Source of the DNA: Chitinophagaceae bacterium
Lineage (GTDB): Bacteria > Bacteroidota > Bacteroidia > Chitinophagales > Chitinophagaceae
Length of the DNA stretch: 64,000 nucleotides
NCBI GenBank assembly: GCA_016721085.1
Contig: JADKJI010000015.1
Location: 85,805-149,804, forward strand
Reading direction: 5' to 3'
This document shows, piece by piece, positions 59,680-64,000 of this stretch (within the stretch, counting starts at the first letter, position 1; each line of letters begins with the position of its first letter). A model generated the notes under the pieces. It was not told where the DNA came from, did no database searches, and saw only the letters and a list, made by a program, of their open reading frames with translations. The position numbers were made by a program, and so were the translations under genes.

Positions 59680-61908
59680 ATGCTCACTAGATATTTCCGT
59701 CAAATGCTTCTTTTTATTGCTTTTACTTCTGCCGGTGTAAGCTATTCACAGAACAAAAAACTTACGCTTGAAGATATCTATACAAATAATCTGTATCGGG
59801 CAAAAGGATTTGGTCCTATCAGGTGGATGAAAGATAACAAAGGATATTCCACTCTTGAATTCAATAGTGCTGCAAAAGGAAATGATATTGTAAGATACGA
59901 TGTAGCCACTGGCACAAAGAAGGTTTTGGTTAGTGCTTCCCAATTGATTCCTGCTGGAACAGATAAGCCCCTTGCCATTGCTGATTATAATTGGTCGAGC
60001 GATAATACTAAACTGTTGGTATTTACTAATACAAGGAAAGTCTGGCGTCTGAATACAAGAGGAGACTATTGGGTATTGAATCTTACAGATGGCAAATTGA
60101 CCCAATTAGGGAAAACAATGGAAGAAGCGACGCTTATGTTTGCCAAGTTTTCTCCAGATGGCAATCGCGTTGGATATGTATCAAAACAAAATATTTATGT
60201 AGAAGATATCTCTTCAGCAACCATCACTCCAATAACTACCGACGGAGGTGATGCCATCATAAACGGCACTTTTGACTGGGTTTATGAAGAAGAACTGGGT
60301 GACAGGGATGGATTTCGATGGAGTCCTGATGGAAAAAATATCGCTTACTGGCAATCGGACACAAAAGGAGTTGGCACCTTTTATATGATCGATAATGTAG
60401 ATTCCAATTATTCAAGACCTATACCTCTTCCCTATCCAAAAGTCGGCACTACTAATTCAGCAGTAAAAGTAGGAGTAGTAGCTGCAACGGGAGGGGCAAC
60501 CAAATGGTTTACAGTACCTGGAGATCCCCGTAACAACTATCTGGCTCGTATGGATTTTATTCCCGGATCAAACGAAGTAATGATTCAGCAGTTAAATCGT
60601 CTACAGAATACCAACAAGGTTTGGATAGGAAACATTCAAACAATGGCATTAGATAATATTGTTACAGAAATAGATAGCGCCTACCTTGATATTCATGATA
60701 ACATTGTTTGGTTAGATAATATGAAATACTTTACCTGGACCAGTGAAAAAGATGGCTGGCTACATCTGTACAAAGTATCGAGAGACGGGAAGGACATGAA
60801 ATTGATTACAAAAGGAGATTTCGATGTAGTGTCCATTAACTGTATCGACCCGATAGGTGGCTATGTATATTATATCACTTCTCCCGATAATTTCACTCAA
60901 AGATATCTGTACCGAAGCCGTTTAGATGGAAAGGGGGATGCTGAAAGAGTTTCTCCTGCCGGAATGCCAGGCCAACATTCCTATCAAATTTCAGCTGATG
61001 CAAAATATGCGATTCATAATTTTGAAAACTCAACTACACCCAGAAGAATATCATTAATTGACCTTGCTACCCACAAGGAAATAAAACTATTAGAAGACAA
61101 TGCAATCTTGAAAGGGCGCATCAATGAATTAGGATTACATCCCAAGGAATTTTTAAAAGTCGATATAGGAGATGTAGTACTGGATGCCTGGATGATAAAA
61201 CCTATCGATTTTGATCCGAATAAGAAATATCCAATGATTGTTCATGTATATGGAGAACCGGCTGGCTCAACAGTACAGGATAACTGGAGCACAGGAGACA
61301 ATCTCTGGCATCAATATATGGCCAATCAGGGTTATATTATTGCGAGTATTGATAACCGTGGCACCAATGTACCAAGAGGCCGCACCTTCAGAAAGTGCAT
61401 CTATCGTCAGATAGGATTATTAGCTGCTGATTACCAGTCAAAAGCTGCAAGAAAAATTACTAGCACTTACTCTTTTATAGATGAAAAAAGAATTGGAATC
61501 TGGGGATGGAGCGGTGGTGGACAGATGACACTACATTGTATGTTTCGACATGCCGATGTATATAAAACAGGCATAGCCGTATCATTTGTTGCGCTGCAAA
61601 CGCTTTATGATAATATTTATCAGGAACGCTATATGGGTCTGCCAAATGATAATGTGGAAGGATATCGTGAAGGTTCCCCGCTTACGCATGCAAAAAAACT
61701 TGAAGGCAATCTCATGATCATTCATGGAACTGCTGATGACAATGTTCATTATCAGAACTTTGAAATGCTGGCAAATGAATTGATTAAGTACAACAAACTA
61801 TTTACCATGATGAGTTATCCTATGCGGGATCATGGTATCAGTCAGCGAGAGAACACAACATTACACATGCGCAGAACTATGGAAAAATTCTGGAAAACGA
61901 ATTTGTAA
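59680..61908 (+). CDS. S9-family dipeptidyl peptidase IV-like enzyme
   Basis: 742 aa exported serine peptidase. Signal peptide to YSQ, then a DPPIV N-terminal beta-propeller (EDIYTNNLYRAKGFGPIRWM, TFDWVYEEELGDRDGFRWSPDGKNIAYWQ, which has the DPPIV Glu-Glu motif EE at the N-terminus-binding loop). The catalytic domain has the nucleophile in GWSGGG (Ser611), Asp in HGTADDNVHYQN and His in RDHGIS. It cleaves X-Pro dipeptides. GWSGG is a variant of the usual GWSYGG. It lies downstream of a non-coding gap, alone. Confidence 0.9.
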   Translation: MLTRYFRQMLLFIAFTSAGVSYSQNKKLTLEDIYTNNLYRAKGFGPIRWMKDNKGYSTLEFNSAAKGNDIVRYDVATGTKKVLVSASQLIPAGTDKPLAIADYNWSSDNTKLLVFTNTRKVWRLNTRGDYWVLNLTDGKLTQLGKTMEEATLMFAKFSPDGNRVGYVSKQNIYVEDISSATITPITTDGGDAIINGTFDWVYEEELGDRDGFRWSPDGKNIAYWQSDTKGVGTFYMIDNVDSNYSRPIPLPYPKVGTTNSAVKVGVVAATGGATKWFTVPGDPRNNYLARMDFIPGSNEVMIQQLNRLQNTNKVWIGNIQTMALDNIVTEIDSAYLDIHDNIVWLDNMKYFTWTSEKDGWLHLYKVSRDGKDMKLITKGDFDVVSINCIDPIGGYVYYITSPDNFTQRYLYRSRLDGKGDAERVSPAGMPGQHSYQISADAKYAIHNFENSTTPRRISLIDLATHKEIKLLEDNAILKGRINELGLHPKEFLKVDIGDVVLDAWMIKPIDFDPNKKYPMIVHVYGEPAGSTVQDNWSTGDNLWHQYMANQGYIIASIDNRGTNVPRGRTFRKCIYRQIGLLAADYQSKAARKITSTYSFIDEKRIGIWGWSGGGQMTLHCMFRHADVYKTGIAVSFVALQTLYDNIYQERYMGLPNDNVEGYREGSPLTHAKKLEGNLMIIHGTADDNVHYQNFEMLANELIKYNKLFTMMSYPMRDHGISQRENTTLHMRRTMEKFWKTNL

Positions 61909-61961
61909 TACCAATCTGCAAAATGATTGGTATCTTTCATAGTACTTAATAGCCATTTGTT

Positions 61962-63539
61962 ATGAGTAATTATCCAAGCATATTCAATGATGTAATAGGA
62001 CCGGTAATGAGAGGCCCCTCCAGCTCGCATTGTGCTGCCTCTTTACGTATTGCGAGGTTATGTCGTGACCTGGTTGATGGACATATAAAGAATATTATTA
62101 TTGAATTTGATCCGAACGGATCACTGGCTACCACACATAAAAGCCAGGGTTCTGATATGGGACTTTTCGGGGGCTTTCTTGGTTGGGAGGCTTATGATGA
62201 AAGATTACCTGAATCTGAAAAATATTTACAAGCTGCTGGAATCAAATTTGACATTCAAATACATGATATAAAAGCTGATCATCCTAACACTTATAAGATC
62301 ACACTTGAAAATGAATATGAGACACGCCGGTTAACTGCCATTTCTACTGGTGGAGGTATGATAGAAGTGATAGAAATTGATGGATGTACAGTTTCAATGG
62401 CCGGCGACTATTTTGAAACATTGGTGTATTGCAAAAACACTGAGATTGTAAATGAATTCGTGCGTTCTTCTTTTTCATTTGATGAAGTGATTTTACATAA
62501 AGGTGCTGTTTCATTTCTTGAAATCAAATCACAATCCTTCCCCGATCAGATTTTATTGAATGATCTATTGGCGATGGAAGGAGTTACAGCTATTAAACTA
62601 TTGAATCCTGTACTACCTGTGATGGCCAGAAAGAATCTCGAAGTGCCATTTATTACTTGTGAGGGGATGTTAGCCTATAATGAAGGGAAAAATAAATCAT
62701 TATGGGAACTGGCTATAGACTATGAAAGTGCAAGAGGAAATATTTCAGCTTCTGAAGTCTTTGAAAAAATGCGAGCCATCATCCATATTATGGGTGCAGC
62801 TATTGAAACAGGTTTAAAGGGAACACATTATACTGACAGGATATTAGGAAGTCAATCGCTTCAATTCAACGAAAACCTTCAAGCAAAAAAATTGGTCGGG
62901 GGTGATATCAACAATAGGATCATTTTATATGTCTCTTCCATAATGGAAGTAAAAAGTTCTATGGGAGTAATTGTAGCCGCTCCTACTGCAGGATCTTGTG
63001 GTGCTTTACCAGGTGCTCTTTTCGGAACGGCGCATTCTTTGCAATTGCCGGAAGATGAGTTAGTGAAAGCGATGTTAGCTGCAGGACTCATCGGAGTATT
63101 CATTGCTGCTCATGCCACTTTTGCTGCTGAAGTAGGAGGCTGTATGGCAGAAACAGGATCTGGCGGTGGTATGGCCGCTGCAGGAATTGTGGTATTGAAT
63201 AATGGAACCTTGGAGCAATCACTAGCCGCTGCATCTATGGCTTTGCAAAACTCATTAGGAATTATCTGTGACCCTATCGGTAACAGGGTGGAAGCTCCCT
63301 GCCTGGGAAGAAATGTTATGGCAGCATCCAATGCTATATCCAGTGCCAATATGGCCATCTCTAATTACAATGCATTGATACCACTTGATGAAGTGATAGA
63401 GACCATGAAAGAAGTAGGTGATCAGATTCATCATACTTTGCGATGCACCAATCTGGGTGGACTTTCCATAACTTCCACTGCCAAAAAGATAGAAGCGCAA
63501 TTAGAGAATCAGCAGGCCACAGCGTATAAAAGTTGCTAA
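61962..63539 (+). CDS. sdaA: L-serine ammonia-lyase, iron-sulfur, single chain
   Basis: 525 aa. Converts L-serine to pyruvate and ammonia, cytoplasmic. The N-terminal beta domain FNDVIGPVMRGPSSSHCAASLRIARL and the C-terminal alpha domain with GAAIETGLKGTHYTDRILG, APTAGSCGALPGALFGTAHSL, AEVGGCMAETGSGGGMAAAG and LGIICDPIGNRVEAPCLGRN have the cysteines for the 4Fe-4S cluster (GSCG, IICDP and EAPCLG). The last residue is Cys525, as in L-serine dehydratases whose C-terminal cysteine enters the active site as a cluster ligand. It is longer than single-chain enzymes of about 455 aa, mostly in the N-terminal half. Confidence 0.92.
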   Translation: MSNYPSIFNDVIGPVMRGPSSSHCAASLRIARLCRDLVDGHIKNIIIEFDPNGSLATTHKSQGSDMGLFGGFLGWEAYDERLPESEKYLQAAGIKFDIQIHDIKADHPNTYKITLENEYETRRLTAISTGGGMIEVIEIDGCTVSMAGDYFETLVYCKNTEIVNEFVRSSFSFDEVILHKGAVSFLEIKSQSFPDQILLNDLLAMEGVTAIKLLNPVLPVMARKNLEVPFITCEGMLAYNEGKNKSLWELAIDYESARGNISASEVFEKMRAIIHIMGAAIETGLKGTHYTDRILGSQSLQFNENLQAKKLVGGDINNRIILYVSSIMEVKSSMGVIVAAPTAGSCGALPGALFGTAHSLQLPEDELVKAMLAAGLIGVFIAAHATFAAEVGGCMAETGSGGGMAAAGIVVLNNGTLEQSLAAASMALQNSLGIICDPIGNRVEAPCLGRNVMAASNAISSANMAISNYNALIPLDEVIETMKEVGDQIHHTLRCTNLGGLSITSTAKKIEAQLENQQATAYKSC

Positions 63540-63568
63540 TAATTATACAGAACTATTCGGCATGTGAA

Positions 63569-64000
63569 TTAATACCCAATCACCGTTTTCAGCTTTCCCC
63601 ATAGTTCATTATCAAAACTTGAAACCGCCAATTGTACATTACCTGCAGATTCGCCCATACGAATCACTACAAGATTTTGAGAAGGCACTACATATACTTT
63701 CTGATCATTCTTACCTAATGCAGAGAACATATCAGCTGGTGCGTTAGGAGTCAACATTCCAGGAAAAACAGCCTGGAGAGTTGGTAACATATAATTTGAT
63801 TTACCATTCAGCCAGGTAAGATATCCGTATGAAGGATTCAGGTCTTGCGATGTATTAGTCTGCGCTTTATAATAATTGGTATCTGAAAGAATAACGGTCT
63901 GATCCCATTTGCCTTTATTCAACAAAAGCAGACCAAATCTTGCCATACTGCGAGGTGTACTATAGTAGACGTTATTAAATCCAGTTTTAAACCATAGGCC
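63569..64000 (-). CDS. Serine hydrolase (beta-lactamase family), partial
   Basis: Only the C-terminal about 143 residues lie in the window. LWFKTGFNNVYYSTPRSMARFGLLLLNKGKWDQTVILSDTNYYKA and NPSYGYLTWLNGKSNYMLPTLQAVFPGML, FSALGKNDQKVYVVPSQNLVVIRMGES are typical of class C/penicillin-binding-protein-like serine hydrolases. The catalytic S-x-x-K and Y-x-N would lie past the window end. It is probably exported. The frame runs open to base 64000. Confidence 0.85.
   Translation of the reverse strand, partial: GLWFKTGFNNVYYSTPRSMARFGLLLLNKGKWDQTVILSDTNYYKAQTNTSQDLNPSYGYLTWLNGKSNYMLPTLQAVFPGMLTPNAPADMFSALGKNDQKVYVVPSQNLVVIRMGESAGNVQLAVSSFDNELWGKLKTVIGY

Overview
The window looks like the chromosome of an aerobic member of the Bacteroidota, most likely near the Chitinophagaceae. 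This is inferred from family content and style, not from a marker gene. Pointers are the many exported proteins with short signal peptides ending in AQ or a lipobox, S9 peptidases, GH95 and GH172 glycosidases, a heme A synthase (COX15 type), type III pantothenate kinase, a single-chain iron-sulfur serine dehydratase, A/T-rich leaders with little Shine-Dalgarno signal, and occasional TAnnTTTG promoter motifs. No rRNA, tRNA, CRISPR array, prophage or plasmid function was seen.

Layout. 0-0.7 kb: end of lysS. 0.7-2.9 kb: a repeat island of 13 hairpins sharing the end motif GACCACAAAGGTT, surrounding a REP-associated tyrosine transposase (RAYT) gene. 2.9-9.5 kb: M20 amidohydrolase, DoxX-like protein, SDR oxidoreductase, a 1-kb gene-free palindromic stretch, and a large exported protein joining a TIM-barrel-like region to an FGE/SUMF1 domain. 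9.8-13.1 kb: a housekeeping block (Lon-N protein, coaX, outer-membrane protein, lptC). 13.2-20.2 kb: glycosyltransferase, meaB GTPase, a broken zinc metalloprotease that lacks its catalytic segment, small proteins, typA. 20.5-31.2 kb: two related exported proteins, a NagX-like acyltransferase, hydrolase, VOC protein, FabH-like synthase, broken DoxX-like gene, lipid kinase, frameshifted patatin. 31.2-36.5 kb: an eight-gene sulfur/respiration block (ctaA, sulfide:quinone oxidoreductase, DsrE-like, two YeeE/YedE halves, DUF6132, thioredoxin, Crp/Fnr regulator). 36.6-42.3 kb: rnhB, small basic protein, GNAT, sua5, cupin-like oxygenase, a 0.8-kb gap, a lone 2-oxoacid:ferredoxin oxidoreductase beta subunit, a CMD protein. 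42.4-64 kb: GH172, exported beta-carbonic anhydrase, two S9 peptidases, MFS exporter, cytochrome c, several small exported proteins, DUF2238, GH95 fucosidase, serine dehydratase, and a serine hydrolase cut by the window end.

How the genes work together. The clearest functional unit is the sulfide block. The quinone oxidoreductase would oxidise sulfide. DsrE-like protein, thioredoxin and the YeeE/YedE channels would handle the resulting sulfane sulfur. The Crp/Fnr protein probably controls them, and two inverted repeats of the form TGAy-N4-rTCA lie just in front of the trx and sqr ends. GH95, GH172 and the peptidases suggest a scavenger of plant or animal glycans and peptides.

Two features cut across the window. 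First, it is crowded with palindromic intergenic repeats of at least four families, and only the GACCACAAAGG family has an obvious transposase beside it. Second, at least five genes appear interrupted by 1-nt indels, mostly in short homopolymers. Either the assembly carries homopolymer errors or these genes are decaying, so each such 'pseudogene' should be read with that in mind.
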